DNA from: Terrimonas_A sp040509495
GTDB lineage: Bacteria; Bacteroidota; Bacteroidia; Chitinophagales; Chitinophagaceae
DNA: 64,000 nucleotides
Direction of reading: 5' to 3'
Assembly (NCBI GenBank): GCA_040509495.1
Contig: JBEVKW010000469.1
Location: 21,859 to 85,858, forward strand
Of this stretch, positions 9,827-19,942 are shown in pieces (position 1 is the stretch's first letter; the number at the start of each line of letters is the position of its first letter). The translations under genes were made by a program, and so were the position numbers. The notes under the pieces were generated by a model that was not told the origin of the DNA, did not search any database, and saw nothing but the letters and a program-made list of their open reading frames with translations.

Positions 9827-10819
9827 CTATTCTGTAATGATAAGGGGGATCTCCTTGAGCTGGCTGACCCGGAATACATCCACGCCATTTTCTCCGGCTA
9901 CAAATCCGCAAGTGCTGAATAATGTTCTTCGTGGACCAACCTGTTGCGGGTTATTGTGTGCGTGGTAATACATCACCAGTTCATTGCCCAACTGTACGAA
10001 GGCGTTATGGCCTGTTCCCTGGATATTATCCGTTTTTGGAATGACCGGGTTACCGGCAAATTTTGTGAACGGCCCTAGCGGCGAACCGGACGTTGCATAT
10101 CCAACGTTATAGGCAGGGCTTCTGAAATCATTGGCTGTATAAAAAAGATAATACAGGTTTTTATGTTTCAGCATGGCCGGCGCTTCTGTTACCGGCCATT
10201 GCGCTCCGGAAACAATCTCCCATTGCTGGTTCTGCGCAATGCATCTGACCACGGTATTTTCTTTGACCGATCTCCAATCGTCATTCAACTCCGCGCCAAA
10301 GGTTATATTGCCATTGTCAAACCTTACAAAATAGAGGTATGCCTTGCCATTGTCATCCAGGAACAAATGCGGATCTATTTCTTTCTCTGCATGCAGGGGT
10401 TGAAAAGCCGATTGTGTGAACGGACCCAGCGGAGAGCTGCTTGTTGCAACAGCAATATGTTCATTCGCGGTATAGAACATATAGAACAGATTGTTGCGGT
10501 AAAAAACTTCAGGCGCCCAGAATCCCGCAGTACCATAAGCCTGGCCTCTTGCGAGAGCCAGGCTATTACCCGCTTTGCCTACCGGACCTTCCCAGTTCTT
10601 TCCATCTGCCGATCGGTATACAGGGATCCCTGCATCTGAATTATCGCCGGATGTTCCGTACAAATAATATGCGCCATCATGTTTCAGCACAAACGGATCC
10701 GCCAGCATCACCGGCAATGGTACAGGATCAGGAACAGGCTCATTCTGCGCTTGCCTGTCCTTTGTGCACATGATCGCAGATAGCATGATGGCAATATAGA
10801 TGAACATTGGTTTCTTCAT
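9827..10819 (-). CDS. GH43 family glycosidase
   Basis: A single-domain GH43 propeller of 330 residues, probably an arabinofuranosidase, xylosidase or endo-arabinanase. It has an N-terminal signal with a cysteine at residue 18 that could be lipidated, although SAIMC is not a textbook lipobox. The catalytic triad is visible: Asp in LADPFV (residue 41), Asp in EIDPHLF, and the general acid Glu in VTEAPAM. The C-terminal GHNAFVQ segment is also typical. It directly follows susD after about 150 bp with a few short repeats of ATCGACCAT type. Substrate inferred from neighbours: arabinose-containing side chains. Confidence 0.87.
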   Translation of the reverse strand: MKKPMFIYIAIMLSAIMCTKDRQAQNEPVPDPVPLPVMLADPFVLKHDGAYYLYGTSGDNSDAGIPVYRSADGKNWEGPVGKAGNSLALARGQAYGTAGFWAPEVFYRNNLFYMFYTANEHIAVATSSSPLGPFTQSAFQPLHAEKEIDPHLFLDDNGKAYLYFVRFDNGNITFGAELNDDWRSVKENTVVRCIAQNQQWEIVSGAQWPVTEAPAMLKHKNLYYLFYTANDFRSPAYNVGYATSGSPLGPFTKFAGNPVIPKTDNIQGTGHNAFVQLGNELVMYYHAHNNPQQVGPRRTLFSTCGFVAGENGVDVFRVSQLKEIPLIITE

Positions 10820-10971
10820 TTTATAAAAATTGATGATCAGGGGTCAATGGCCGGTGGCCGGATTACAGACCAGATCCGAAAAACAATTGCCGATCCTTTA
10901 ATGTAAGCGCGGGATGCAATACCGCAACATCGATATCGACCATTGAACATCGACCATACATCGAACATCTC

Positions 10972-12507
10972 TTAATACTTATCGTTCTGTTTCAGGTTCG
11001 GATTATTCAGAACTTCTGTTTGCGGTATGGGGAGCCGGACGTGTTTACCTACTACGAAGTTGTTGAAGTCCGGATCGCGTTGTGCCACTACTGAAACTTT
11101 TGCCGGTGATTCAAGATCACCCCAGCGCTTGAGATCAGCCCAGCGTACGCTTTCGCCACAGAGTTCAAGCATACGCTCCATTTTCAGGCGGTCGCGGAAG
11201 GCATCTTTATTAAGCAGAACAGCGGGATGAGCCGTGGCCAGCGGAGCCATGTTTGCCCGTGCACGAACAGTGTTCACATAACCAGCGGCTGTTGATGTCT
11301 GATCCAGTTCATTCAATACTTCGGCATACATCAGCAGCACGTCTGCATAACGTACCAGGCGAACATTATTCTGCGCAAAGTAGTCTTCATTTGAGCGGAA
11401 GTAGTCGCGCTGATACTTACGGAACCATGCCTCGTTCGCATTCCATTCCCAATTGCGCCCATATATCTTATCACCGAAGTCAGCAAACAATGCCGGGTAA
11501 AACAATGTGTAGCGCAAGCGTGGGTCAATTGCATTGGTTATTGTCTTTTCTTTCTTGAACTCATCCACCATCCAGTAGCGCGCCTGGCCATCACTCCAGC
11601 CAATACCGCGTGGGGCAAAGAACTGGGCGCGGTTATGTCCCATGTTCTGATTAGGATCATCGCCGTCTCCTCCTTTGTTTACATCAGAGAACTGGATCTC
11701 AAAAACGGATTCTTTGTTATTCTCATTCGTATGGGTGAAGTTGTCCTGGAAGTTTGGCACGAGTTCATATTTGCCGGCGCCGGCACCTGTAATAAAATAA
11801 TCGAGTGCTGTTTTCGCCTGTGGCCATTTACGTTGCTGCATGTATGTGCGTGCAAGAAATGCGTTGACGGCGCCTTTGTCCGGACGACCGACATTTGCCG
11901 CATCCCAACTCACCGGCAACACAGTTAATGCTTCCGTCAGATCTTTTTCCACCTGTGCCCATACTTCCGTTAACGGCCGCTGTGCAGGTAGATCATCCGG
12001 CCTGGAAGGTTCCAGCACTACTGGAATATTTTCCCAAAGCAGGGCGGCATAGTAGTAATGCAGCGCACGAAGAAATTTTGCCTGTGCCAGTAACAACTCT
12101 TTCTTATTATTATCTGTAAAAGGAATTTCAGGTACATTAGCCAACACCTGGTTGCAGCGGAAGATCGCCTTGTATGTATCACGCCAGGTGATCGCATTTC
12201 CTTCCCAGAAGTTGTAGTTCACGTATTGAAAACGTGTCCAGTCGGCCAATTCGATCCATGGACTGTTACTGAATCCTTCATCAGAAGTAAGATCTAACCT
12301 GAAATAGATCCAGCGCGACCAGCCTCCGGGTTTATAGAACATGGCGTAAGCTGCATTCACGCCTTTCTCTGCATCGCTTTCTGTTTTCCAGAATTGTTCT
12401 TCCGTGATCGTATTGGGATTATCCACGTTCAGCAGATCTTTTTTGCAGGATGGCATGAGCAGCACCATCATACTTATCGCGATCGTTAGTTTTATATACT
12501 GTTTCAT
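10972..12507 (-). CDS. susD: SusD/RagB-family surface glycan-binding lipoprotein
   Basis: An outer-surface lipoprotein that captures oligosaccharides and closes over its SusC partner. The signal ends at Cys21 (LLMPSC), and the mature part starts KKDLLNVDNP, a typical SusD N-terminus. Helical TPR-like segments follow, including FLRALHYYYAALLWENIPVV and RYADVLLMYAEVLNEL, with the C-terminal ERMLELCGESVRWADLKRWG signature. The start is set at ATG 12507, since the frame upstream opens only with TTG. Its partner susC lies immediately upstream on the same strand. Confidence 0.95.
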   Translation of the reverse strand: MKQYIKLTIAISMMVLLMPSCKKDLLNVDNPNTITEEQFWKTESDAEKGVNAAYAMFYKPGGWSRWIYFRLDLTSDEGFSNSPWIELADWTRFQYVNYNFWEGNAITWRDTYKAIFRCNQVLANVPEIPFTDNNKKELLLAQAKFLRALHYYYAALLWENIPVVLEPSRPDDLPAQRPLTEVWAQVEKDLTEALTVLPVSWDAANVGRPDKGAVNAFLARTYMQQRKWPQAKTALDYFITGAGAGKYELVPNFQDNFTHTNENNKESVFEIQFSDVNKGGDGDDPNQNMGHNRAQFFAPRGIGWSDGQARYWMVDEFKKEKTITNAIDPRLRYTLFYPALFADFGDKIYGRNWEWNANEAWFRKYQRDYFRSNEDYFAQNNVRLVRYADVLLMYAEVLNELDQTSTAAGYVNTVRARANMAPLATAHPAVLLNKDAFRDRLKMERMLELCGESVRWADLKRWGDLESPAKVSVVAQRDPDFNNFVVGKHVRLPIPQTEVLNNPNLKQNDKY

Positions 12508-12550
12508 ATAGTGCAATTAGAGTTAGATGAATTGGTATGCGGGAAGAAAT

Positions 12551-12615
12551 GTTTAATCGTTCAAAAGTGATGGATCGAGCTTCCGCAAGACTTATAAGCA
12601 TTTAAACGATTAAAC
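12551..12615. repeat. Inverted repeat between susC and susD
   Basis: Perfect 11-bp arms (GTTTAATCGTT at 12551-12561 and its complement at 12605-12615) enclose a 43-nt loop in the 119-bp gap between the susC stop and the susD start. It could act as a partial attenuator or an mRNA processing or stability element setting the susC:susD ratio. The arms resemble TTTAAAC-rich filler seen elsewhere in this window, so it may also be chance. Confidence 0.35.
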
Positions 12616-12626
12616 TTTTGAACTTC

Positions 12627-15600
12627 CTAAAATCCAAACTGCAGGCCTGCGGAATACATTTTAAGATTAGGGAATTGAAAACCGTACACACCTCTTTCAA
12701 ACATATTGCCGTTGTTGAATTCCGGATCGAGTCCGCCGAAGCTGGTAAAGGTGACCAGGTTCTGACCAGAGACCGTTACCTGGGCATTGGCAAATCCAAT
12801 GCGTTTGATCAATGCTTCCGGCAAGCGGTAAGAGAGGCTTACAAATTTCAGGCGCATGAATGTTCCACTTTCGAGCCAGCGATCACTATCGCCTCTTGAA
12901 TTGAGTGTTGAACCGTAGAAAGCGCGGGGCACATTCGTATTAGTGTTATCCGGCGTCCATGGATTCACGCCTTTACGATAATTGGAATTATCATCGAAAC
13001 GATCAACCAGGCTTGTGTAACCGTTATACACAGTTGAACCGAATGACCCGAACCAATTCATGGTAAGATCGAAGTTCCTGTATGATGCTCCCATATTCAA
13101 TCCGAGCTCCCACTTAGCCCATGGGCTACCCAGTACGATCTTGTCGTCGTTGGAGATCTGGCCATCACCGTTGTGATCCACAAAACGGAGGTCACCAGGT
13201 TTGGCATTGGGCTGAATGGTGATGCCGTCCTTATTCTTGTAATTGATCACCTCGTCCTGTGTCTGGAACAGGCCGTCTGTCTGCAGAAGGTACCACATGG
13301 CAGCGGGGCTTCCCAGTTTGGTAACGGTCGTGCCGGTGAAGATGTCATTACGGCCGTAACCAAGATTCAGGATCTTATTGCGAAGCGTCGTTACGTTTGC
13401 TGTTATGTAATAACTGAAATCTTTCGCCTCTGCCCTGTATGTTGCGGAAAGCTCGAAGCCTGTATTGCGAAGGCTGGCGGCATTCACGGCTGGATTTCCT
13501 CCATCATTACCGGTTGTCATCAGGATCGGCATGTAGGTAAGTACATCTGTTGTTTTTGCGATAAAGTATTCTGCCGTTACAGACAGTTTGCTGTTCAGCA
13601 GGCTGGCATCAACACCAAAATTTGTTTGCGTCAGTTTTTCCCAACGGAGATCCTGGTTGGCCAGTCTTACCTGTGTTGCACCGGGAAGTATGTTCTGCCC
13701 GGTTCCCATTGCAATTGTTGAGAACGTGTTGATCACCGGCAGGTAATCCCAGTATCCAAGATTGCTGCTGCTTCCCAATGTTCCATGGCTTACGCGAAGT
13801 TTGAGATCATTGACAAAACCGGCTTTAAAGAAGTTCTCATTGCTGATACGCCACGCGGCGGAAACAGACGGGAATGTTCCCCACTGTTCGCTGCGGCCAA
13901 GACGGGAGGAGCCATCGTGACGGATAACCGCATTCAGCAGATACTTATCAGCAAAATTATACTCGATCCGTCCGAGATAAGACAGAAGGATTGCTTTTTG
14001 ATCGTACCCGCCGACCTGCGGTTCACTGCCCTGGTCAAGCACCCAGTAATATGAACCGGAGGAAGAATTTTGCAGGATATTACGTTTTGTTCCCCATATC
14101 TGTCCATAGTTATCGCGTTGATAGGTCTGACCGGCTATAGCATTCACGCTATGTTTTCCAAAACGCCTGTTGAAGGAAAGTGTATTCTCTACGAGCATCG
14201 ATTGATAACGTGCTCTGTTCTCATTAAAGATCGCCGGGTCAAAGGCCTGGTTCAATGTCCAGTTACCGTCTTTGCGTTTATACCGGTAATTATCTGCGCT
14301 TGTTTCGTAGCCAAAATTTGCGCGGTACTTCAGCCAGGGCAGCAATTTCAATTCACCCCAGATATTACCTCTTACTCTGAAATTCTCCAGTGCGCGATCT
14401 TCCAGATCGGCTATAGCGACCGGGTTCGTACCAAATGTACGCGCACGGCTTTCGCTACCATATCCATATCCGCCGGGATTGGCCGGATCATAAACGGGAA
14501 TGGTTGGCAGCAAACGAACCACATCCGCATATGGATTGCCGGACATTTCATCAGACTTCGCGTTGCTGATCGCCAGGTTTTCGCCAAAGCTGAATATACC
14601 TTTTGAACCCTGCGCGTTCACACGGAGACTGATGCGGTCAAACCCGGTACTGATCACAGCGCCTTTATTTTTAAAATAGTTGGCAGACACCATATAGCTG
14701 CCATTGTCGCTACCACCCGCAAAGCTCACGTTATAATCCTGCATGTAACCAGTCTGGAAAGCTTCATCCTGCCAGTCGGTAGTAACATCAAGATTCAGAT
14801 TCTGCCGGGGAACATTGGCGTTATCATAGGCCATATAATTAAGGCGAACGAATTCATCTTTCCCGGCAAGGTCCCATCTTGGAGTTGTCTGGATACTTGT
14901 TTTAGCGGCAAAGTCGACGCGCATTGGCCCTTTCTTTCCTTTCTTTGTGGTGATGATGATCACTCCGTTAGCCGCGCGTGAGCCATAGATCGCTGCGGCA
15001 GATGCATCTTTTAAGATCTGTATCGATTCAACATCATTCGGGTTAAAATCACGGTTTGCATAAGTGATCATTCCATCGATGACATACAGCGGGTTTGTAC
15101 CGGTCAGATTTTTCAGTCCCCGGATCTCAACACGGGCTTCGGAACCCGGCTGGCCTCCTCCACGCACGAACACGCCGGAAGCAAGTCCCTGCAGCGCTTC
15201 ACCCAATGTTGTTGCCTGGCGCTTGGTAACTTCTGCAGTCTCCACAACAGCCACGGCGCCGGTAAGATCACGCTTGCGTTGAGAGCCATAGCCTACAACG
15301 ACCACTTCTCCAAGATCTGCCGCGCCGATCTGTAATTGAACATCAATGGCAGACTGACCGTTTACCGCGATCTCCTTATCTGCATAACCCACATTGCTGA
15401 CCACCAGCGTCGCCTGTGTGCTGGCTAGCTGCAATGTGTAGTTACCCGAAGCATCCGTTGATGTGCCCGTATTGGATCCTTTTGCAGTAACACTGGCGCC
15501 TTCCAAGGGCTCGCCTTTCTGATTGGTGATTTTTCCTTTTACTGTGTGAGTTGATTGTGCTGAAAGTAATTGAGTGAAGAGCAGTGCGATCAGCAGTAGA

Positions 15601-15680
15601 GCAACACCGGCAGTGTTGCGTACCTTTTGCATGCAGGCAGGCGCATACGAAAAGGTGGGTGCTAATGACCTTTTTCTCAT
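12627..15680 (-). CDS. susC: SusC/RagA-family TonB-dependent transporter
   Basis: Outer-membrane importer for oligosaccharides, energised by TonB. A signal peptide with an extended N-region ends near LLSAQS (about 42). It is followed by a carboxypeptidase-regulatory-like domain (about 45-125), the SusC box ending in EVVVVGYGSQRKRDLTGAV, a plug domain with ALQGLASGVFV and IRGLKN, and a large beta-barrel to the terminal aromatic LQFGF. At 1017 residues it is complete. It is the first gene of the minus-strand locus and is divergent, across about 240 bp, from the sensor kinase that probably controls it. Confidence 0.96.
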   Translation of the reverse strand: MRKRSLAPTFSYAPACMQKVRNTAGVALLLIALLFTQLLSAQSTHTVKGKITNQKGEPLEGASVTAKGSNTGTSTDASGNYTLQLASTQATLVVSNVGYADKEIAVNGQSAIDVQLQIGAADLGEVVVVGYGSQRKRDLTGAVAVVETAEVTKRQATTLGEALQGLASGVFVRGGGQPGSEARVEIRGLKNLTGTNPLYVIDGMITYANRDFNPNDVESIQILKDASAAAIYGSRAANGVIIITTKKGKKGPMRVDFAAKTSIQTTPRWDLAGKDEFVRLNYMAYDNANVPRQNLNLDVTTDWQDEAFQTGYMQDYNVSFAGGSDNGSYMVSANYFKNKGAVISTGFDRISLRVNAQGSKGIFSFGENLAISNAKSDEMSGNPYADVVRLLPTIPVYDPANPGGYGYGSESRARTFGTNPVAIADLEDRALENFRVRGNIWGELKLLPWLKYRANFGYETSADNYRYKRKDGNWTLNQAFDPAIFNENRARYQSMLVENTLSFNRRFGKHSVNAIAGQTYQRDNYGQIWGTKRNILQNSSSGSYYWVLDQGSEPQVGGYDQKAILLSYLGRIEYNFADKYLLNAVIRHDGSSRLGRSEQWGTFPSVSAAWRISNENFFKAGFVNDLKLRVSHGTLGSSSNLGYWDYLPVINTFSTIAMGTGQNILPGATQVRLANQDLRWEKLTQTNFGVDASLLNSKLSVTAEYFIAKTTDVLTYMPILMTTGNDGGNPAVNAASLRNTGFELSATYRAEAKDFSYYITANVTTLRNKILNLGYGRNDIFTGTTVTKLGSPAAMWYLLQTDGLFQTQDEVINYKNKDGITIQPNAKPGDLRFVDHNGDGQISNDDKIVLGSPWAKWELGLNMGASYRNFDLTMNWFGSFGSTVYNGYTSLVDRFDDNSNYRKGVNPWTPDNTNTNVPRAFYGSTLNSRGDSDRWLESGTFMRLKFVSLSYRLPEALIKRIGFANAQVTVSGQNLVTFTSFGGLDPEFNNGNMFERGVYGFQFPNLKMYSAGLQFGF

Positions 15681-15923
15681 ATTGGCAATTATTAGTTAGA
15701 TGTTTTGGTTTAGAAACCAGTTGAGTGTAAGTTGGAACATTTCAAACGAATGAAGGCTCCGGATCGTCTCAATCTTTCTTCAATTTGTATCAACAATAAA
15801 CCACCGGCATACATAACGCGACCCGCCGCATTACACTTATGCCGATCAGGAACAACATGCTTACACAAACTTGCGCTTTTTTGATTAAGTTCGTTTTCGC
15901 GAATGCAAATTGCTGACTGCTTT

Positions 15924-18900
15924 ATGAAATGTCTCACAACGGCAATATTCTTCCTGTTCACCATTGGCTTTGCCGATGCCCAATCCTATTACTTCACGCA
16001 CTACCAGGTTGAGAACGGCCTTTCAAACAATGCGGTTATTTCCAGTCTGCAGGATCATAATGGCTTCTTATGGTTTGGTACAAAGGACGGATTGAATCGC
16101 TTCGACGGATATTCATTTAAAATATTCCGGTACGAAGCCGGTGACCCGAACAGTATCGGTAGTAATTATATATACAGCTTACATGAAAGCCGGTCGGGCA
16201 CGCTATGGGTTGGCTGCGACCGTGGACTTTTTGCTTATGCTGCAACAACGGAAAGTTTCCATAAGGTTTCCGGTGCACCTGAAACAGAGATACTGGACAT
16301 ACAGGAAGATCGCGCTGGTGCGATCTGGTTCGTATCGCGGTTGATCCTTTATTGTTATGAACCCAAAACCGGGACACTCAAAGCGTTTAATCAGCCAGGA
16401 CATCTGACGGTATCTTCCATTTGCGCCACAGATAACGGCGAATGCTGGATCTCATCAAGCAATGGCACCGTACATCGCCTGGGAAAAGACGGACCAGACA
16501 TGAATGGGTTTTATGTATTCGATCATCGCGGGCCCGCAGGAAATAACTGGATCGAAAAGATCTGTGACGCAGGTAACGGCCATATTCTTGTAGGCACTTC
16601 CAAACAGGGCGCAAAACTGCTTGACACAAAAACCGGCACTTATAAAGACATTCTCAGTCACACCGCGGATGAACCGGAGATCTTTGTGCGTGATTTTATC
16701 CGGCAATCCGATAACGAATTCTGGATCGCCACAGAATCAGGCGTGTTTATTTACAATCACAGCACCGGCAAATACATCAACCTTAAAAAAAATTACAACA
16801 ATCCTTACTCCATTGCCGACAACGCCGTGTATACATTTTGCAAAGACAGGGAAGGCGGCATCTGGGCCGGCACTTACTTTGGTGGCGTCAATTATTACCC
16901 GAAACAATACACCAGCTTTAAAAAATTCTTCCCACAGTCGGGAGGCAATTCTATAAGCGGGAATGCCGTTCGTGAGATCGTCAGCGATCATGACGGCAAT
17001 CTATGGATCGGAACAGAGGATGCCGGATTGAATAAATTACTTACAGGCTCCGCTACATTCGCACCTTTTAATTCCGGTCACAGCAGTTATACGTCTTCAA
17101 CCAACATACACGGCTTAGTAGCATACAACGACGAATTATGGGTAGGTACTTTTCATCGTGGCCTTGATGTACTGGATATAAGAACAGGCAGGAGACTTCG
17201 CCATTATTCCGCTGCCACACATCACCTGCAAAGCGATTTTGTGTTTTGTTTCCTGAAAACAAAACAGGGAAAACTGATCGTAGCAACCGATCGTGGGCTC
17301 ACTTATTATAATCCGCACGAAGACAATTTTGACAATATCGAAGCTGCGCCGGAAAACTTCTATACATTTTTGTATGAAGACGTGCATGGCATTATCTGGG
17401 CTGGCACCTATGCTGATGGAGCACACTGGTTCGATCCCAAAACCGGTCGCAATGGCCATTACCGCTATGAACCCGGCAAATCCGGAAGCCTCGGCGGTAA
17501 TCGTGTCAACTGGATCTTCGAAGACAGTCATAAACAACTCTGGATCGCTACCGAAGGTGGCTTATGTAAACTGGACGAGAAAAAGAAGGGGTTTACCACG
17601 TACACCACCAAGAATGGCTTTCCGAGCAATATAATGTATGCCGTCCTGGAAGACAGCCAACAGCATTTCTGGGTAAGCACTTCAAAAGGGCTCGTACGAT
17701 TTTCTCCGTCCGACACAAACATCACCGTATTCACCCGCGCACACGGCTTGTTGAACGACCAGTTCAATTATAACTCTGCTTATAAAGACCAAAAAGGACG
17801 GATGTATTTCGGCAGTGTGAAAGGGATGATCAGTTTTCACCCGGATGAGTTTGTCCGTAACAATTTCGACCTCCCGGTATATATCACCGGTTTCCAGGTT
17901 TACGACAAAGAACTTGCGATCAATAAAGAAGGTTCACCGCTGGAAAAATCGATCACCTACACCAACACGATCACTCTGTCGCACAATCAAAGCTCATTCA
18001 GTATTGACTTTGCGGCGCTAAGCTTCACCGCACCGGACATGACGGAATATGCCTACAAAATGGACGGATTGAATAAAGACTGGACCTACCTGAAAACAAA
18101 CCGTAAGGCATACTTCACTAAATTATCGCCAGGCACTTATGTATTTACCGTTAAGGCGAGCAACAGCGGCGGTGAATGGAAATGCGAACCCGCAACGCTT
18201 ACGATCAGGATCCTTCCACCCATCTGGCTGAGCAAATGGGCTTATTTATGCTACACAATAGCGGCCGCCGCGCTGATCTTTTTTATTTTCCGCAGTTATC
18301 ACCGGCGTACAGAAGAAAAGAACCGGCGTAAACTTGAAATGCTCGAACATGAAAAAGAAAAAGAGATATACCAGGCTAAGATCGAGTTTTTCACCAATGT
18401 TGCGCATGAGATCCGCACCCCGCTGACATTGATCAAAGGACCAATGGAGAAAGTGATGAAACAGATCGAGACAGTACCAGCCGTCAGCAATAACTTAAAG
18501 ATCATGAAACGTAACACCGACCGCCTACTTGATCTGACCACGCAGTTGCTCGACTTCCGGAAAACAGAAACCAAAGGTTTCAGCCTCAATTTTGTGAAAG
18601 CGAATATTTCAGAACTTCTTACTGATGCTCACCTCCGGTTCAAACCAGCAGCCGAACAGAAAAAACTGTCCTTCACTATAGAAACACTACCGCTCTTCAA
18701 TGCATACGTTGATACGGAAGCATTCAACAAGATCATGAGCAACCTGCTTGACAATGCCGTCAAGTATGCAGAAAACTTCGTGCAGGTACAAATGATCGCA
18801 GGTAATGAGCAGGACTCATTTTTTAAAATAGAAGTAGCAAACGACGGATACCTTATTCCCCCGGACATGAAAGAAAAAATATTTGAAACATTTTTCCGGA

Positions 18901-19070
18901 TAAAAGAAAATGGGAAACAATCCGGAACGGGGATCGGACTTGCGCTGGCCCGTTCGCTCGCGGAACTGCATAAAGGGTCTTTGTATCTCAAAGAACCGTC
19001 CGGCAGTACCAATGTATTTGTGCTGGTATTACCTGTTCACCAGGAAATAGAATTTAACTTAAGCCGCTAG
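15924..19070 (+). CDS. Propeller-type sensor histidine kinase (HTCS sensor half)
   Basis: A membrane sensor for the adjacent polysaccharide locus. After a signal peptide (MKCLTTAIFFLFTIGFADA), about 14 beta-propeller repeats (FLWFGTKDGLNRFDG type) span residues 25-690. A Y_Y_Y domain (about 700-770), one membrane helix (WAYLCYTIAAAALIFFIF, about 775-795), a HisKA helix with the phosphorylated His in NVAHEIRTPL (about 828), and a HATPase domain with NLLDNAVKYAE and GTGIGLALA follow. Family members in Bacteroides usually continue into receiver and AraC domains in one chain; this one stops after the kinase. An ATG also exists at 15903, but 15924 gives the better signal peptide. Confidence 0.93.
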   Translation: MKCLTTAIFFLFTIGFADAQSYYFTHYQVENGLSNNAVISSLQDHNGFLWFGTKDGLNRFDGYSFKIFRYEAGDPNSIGSNYIYSLHESRSGTLWVGCDRGLFAYAATTESFHKVSGAPETEILDIQEDRAGAIWFVSRLILYCYEPKTGTLKAFNQPGHLTVSSICATDNGECWISSSNGTVHRLGKDGPDMNGFYVFDHRGPAGNNWIEKICDAGNGHILVGTSKQGAKLLDTKTGTYKDILSHTADEPEIFVRDFIRQSDNEFWIATESGVFIYNHSTGKYINLKKNYNNPYSIADNAVYTFCKDREGGIWAGTYFGGVNYYPKQYTSFKKFFPQSGGNSISGNAVREIVSDHDGNLWIGTEDAGLNKLLTGSATFAPFNSGHSSYTSSTNIHGLVAYNDELWVGTFHRGLDVLDIRTGRRLRHYSAATHHLQSDFVFCFLKTKQGKLIVATDRGLTYYNPHEDNFDNIEAAPENFYTFLYEDVHGIIWAGTYADGAHWFDPKTGRNGHYRYEPGKSGSLGGNRVNWIFEDSHKQLWIATEGGLCKLDEKKKGFTTYTTKNGFPSNIMYAVLEDSQQHFWVSTSKGLVRFSPSDTNITVFTRAHGLLNDQFNYNSAYKDQKGRMYFGSVKGMISFHPDEFVRNNFDLPVYITGFQVYDKELAINKEGSPLEKSITYTNTITLSHNQSSFSIDFAALSFTAPDMTEYAYKMDGLNKDWTYLKTNRKAYFTKLSPGTYVFTVKASNSGGEWKCEPATLTIRILPPIWLSKWAYLCYTIAAAALIFFIFRSYHRRTEEKNRRKLEMLEHEKEKEIYQAKIEFFTNVAHEIRTPLTLIKGPMEKVMKQIETVPAVSNNLKIMKRNTDRLLDLTTQLLDFRKTETKGFSLNFVKANISELLTDAHLRFKPAAEQKKLSFTIETLPLFNAYVDTEAFNKIMSNLLDNAVKYAENFVQVQMIAGNEQDSFFKIEVANDGYLIPPDMKEKIFETFFRIKENGKQSGTGIGLALARSLAELHKGSLYLKEPSGSTNVFVLVLPVHQEIEFNLSR

Positions 19071-19111
19071 AAGAAAATAAAACAGCAGCATAGCTTTAAA
19101 CAACCCTTATA

Positions 19112-19885
19112 ATGAAACCGGTCATACTACTCGTGGATGACAATGCCGAGATCCTCGATTTCCTCTCAGAAGACCTGAGTGAAAAATACTCCGTACTCAA
19201 AGCGTTGAATGGTAAGGAAGCACTTGAGCTTCTTTTACAGGAACAGGTTCATCTGCTTATCAGCGATATCATGATGCCCGTAATGGATGGCTATCAACTG
19301 TGCAGAAATGTCAAATCAAATTTTGAATACAGCCATATTCCCGTGATATTGCTTACGGCTAAAAATACGTTGCAATCCAAGATCGAAGGCCTGGAACTTG
19401 GCGCTGATGCCTATATAGAAAAGCCGTTTTCACCTGAACACCTGCAAGTACAGATCGCAAACCTGCTGTCGAACCGCAATAAGATCAGGGAATATTTCGC
19501 CAGCAGTCCGCTTGTCCACATCAATACTATGGCTTACTCCAAAGCAGACGAACATTTCCTGGAGCAACTGAATGAAGCGATCTATCAAAACATCGAAAAC
19601 GCCGATCTGAGTGTAGACCAACTGGCAGACCTTATGAACATGAGCCGGGCTACACTTTACCGGAAGATCAAGGCGATCTCGGACCTTACACCCAATGAGC
19701 TGATCAATGTCACCCGTTTGAAAAAGGCTGCAGAACTACTGGCAGAACAGGATTACAAAGTATACGAAGTAGCAGAAATGACGGGCTTTGGATCGCAAAC
19801 AAATTTTGGACGAAACTTTACAAAGCAATTCGGGATCACACCGACAGAGTATGCGCTTATCAAGAAAAGTGAAAGAAAAAGATGA
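19112..19885 (+). CDS. Response regulator, receiver plus AraC-type DNA-binding domain
   Basis: Receiver domain at residues 1-120, with acidic pocket DD at 9-10, phosphoacceptor Asp52 in LLISDIMMP and Lys104 in YIEKPF. An AraC-type double HTH lies at about 150-255 (NMSRATLYRKIKAI, TGFGSQTNFGRNFTKQFG, ITPTEYA). Together with the kinase 41 bp upstream it has the full domain set of a hybrid two-component regulator, divided over two genes. It is expected to activate the divergent susC operon when the sensor binds its glycan. Confidence 0.94.
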   Translation: MKPVILLVDDNAEILDFLSEDLSEKYSVLKALNGKEALELLLQEQVHLLISDIMMPVMDGYQLCRNVKSNFEYSHIPVILLTAKNTLQSKIEGLELGADAYIEKPFSPEHLQVQIANLLSNRNKIREYFASSPLVHINTMAYSKADEHFLEQLNEAIYQNIENADLSVDQLADLMNMSRATLYRKIKAISDLTPNELINVTRLKKAAELLAEQDYKVYEVAEMTGFGSQTNFGRNFTKQFGITPTEYALIKKSERKR

Positions 19886-19942
19886 ACGCCTCTTTTTTTA
19901 CTGGTGATGGCCTGGCAGTAGCGGCGCAAAGAGCAAAAGAAA

